Assembly (NCBI GenBank): GCA_002454415.1
Contig: DKIT01000021.1
Span: 44,677-51,001, forward strand
Direction of reading: 5' to 3'
Length of the DNA stretch: 6,325 nucleotides
Origin: Sphingobacterium sp. UBA6711
GTDB taxonomy: Bacteria; Bacteroidota; Bacteroidia; Sphingobacteriales; Sphingobacteriaceae
Part shown: positions 5,924 to 6,325 of the stretch, piece after piece
Layout of the letters: every line of letters begins with the position of its first letter
How positions within the stretch are numbered: position 1 is the first letter of the stretch
The notes under the pieces: model-generated
The model's input: only the letters and a program-made list of their open reading frames with translations
Told to the model about the DNA's origin: nothing
The model's database searches: none
Made by a program: the position numbers and the translations under genes

Positions 5924-6325
5924 TTAAGCTAACTCTATTAAAAATTCTTCTTTTGGAAGTCTAAATTTTTTCAACTTCAACAACCAGTCTTCACCTTCCA
6001 TGCGATATCCCAAGGGAAGCACAGTAGCGCTTTTTAATCCAAGTTTATCCAAACCTAGCAATTGATCCAATTCGATATTTGAAAAACCTTCCATTGGAGT
6101 TGCGTCAATACCCAATTCTGCCGCTTGAGCAATTGCCAGACCAAAAGCTATGTAAGCTTGCTTTGCTGCATGCGCAACCTGTTGTTCTTCAGTAAGACTA
6201 GCTAATTGTTCTTTCAGTCTATTTTTATACTCATCGGTTGTGTTTAGCGGTAAACCTCTTAATGTATTCATTTGGTCGAAGGTCCTGTCGATGCGCTCGT
6301 CAGTATACCTATCCCAGCCAGCAAA
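5924..6325 (-). CDS. NAD(P)H-dependent nitroreductase, NfsB type, C-terminal part (5' end outside window)
   Basis: The frame is open to the right edge, so 133 residues of an expected 210-220 are present and the start lies outside; the ATG at 6271 is internal. Just upstream of it the frame reads FAGWDRYTDERIDRTFDQ, matching the FAAWDNYT-type segment of NfsB nitroreductases. Further on are AKQAYIAFGLAIAQAAELGIDATPMEGF, where PMEGF is a family hallmark in the FMN-binding fold, then LPLGYRMEGEDWL and a C-terminal KFRLPKEEF. These soluble flavoproteins use NAD(P)H to reduce quinones or nitro compounds. The FMN-binding Arg/Ser motif of the N-terminus is not in the window. It converges with the sugar operon, is separated from it by two terminators, and shows no functional link to it. 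Confidence 0.9.
   Translation of the reverse strand, partial: FAGWDRYTDERIDRTFDQMNTLRGLPLNTTDEYKNRLKEQLASLTEEQQVAHAAKQAYIAFGLAIAQAAELGIDATPMEGFSNIELDQLLGLDKLGLKSATVLPLGYRMEGEDWLLKLKKFRLPKEEFLIELA

Noticed and set aside
6302..6310. AGTATACCT as a second operator for the GntR/HutC regulator
   Set aside because: Only half matches the GT-N-TA-N-AC core and it sits inside the nitroreductase coding region, far from any promoter of the operon.
1..6325. tRNA or rRNA genes, CRISPR repeats, insertion sequences, attachment sites
   Set aside because: No repeated spacer pattern, transposase, clover-leaf or rRNA segment was seen; inverted repeats found are all placed as terminators or the operator.

Overview
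The window looks like chromosomal DNA from a Bacteroidota bacterium, most likely of the Sphingobacteriaceae (Sphingobacterium/Pedobacter type). The evidence is a TTTG / TAnnTTTG promoter, start codons without clear Shine-Dalgarno sequences, AT-rich gaps between genes, a Cys-lipoprotein glycosidase, and a long class I mannose-6-phosphate isomerase of a form I associate with this phylum. The family assignment is inference from style and protein type, not from a marker gene.

Layout. (1) Bases 1-342 are the 3' end of a + strand six-hairpin glycoside hydrolase cut by the window edge. (2) Bases 407-1141, - strand, encode a GntR/HutC-family regulator with a UTRA ligand domain. A 12-bp inverted repeat (362-403) separates these convergent genes. 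(3) Bases 1142-1234 are a compact control region. It holds a near-perfect Bacteroidota promoter directed at the next gene, immediately followed by a 14-bp perfect palindrome with the HutC-type core GTATATAC. (4) Bases 1235-5706, + strand, are a three-gene unit with gaps of only 29 and 30 bases: an MFS sugar-porter transporter, a 591-residue mannose-6-phosphate isomerase with an extra N-terminal domain, and a lipoprotein glycoside hydrolase. The last is a close paralogue of the truncated gene at the left edge. (5) A strong hairpin terminator (5727-5759) closes the unit. (6) Bases 5924-6325, - strand, are the C-terminal part of an NfsB-type nitroreductase with its own terminator. It is unrelated to the sugar genes.

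How the genes fit together (inference). The lipoprotein glycosidase releases a sugar in the periplasm, the MFS porter brings it through the inner membrane, and the isomerase interconverts mannose-6-phosphate and fructose-6-phosphate so it enters glycolysis. The regulator probably senses a sugar or sugar phosphate through its UTRA domain and releases the palindrome downstream of the promoter. No sugar kinase and no SusC/SusD pair are in the window.

Nothing here is a clearly new type of system; it reads as a small sugar-use operon. The parts most worth a closer look are the glycosidase family I cannot place, the extra domain on the isomerase, the altered sugar-binding positions in the transporter, and the well-defined operator. 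The only gene-free stretch of note, 5707-5923 (217 bases), holds two terminators and little else.
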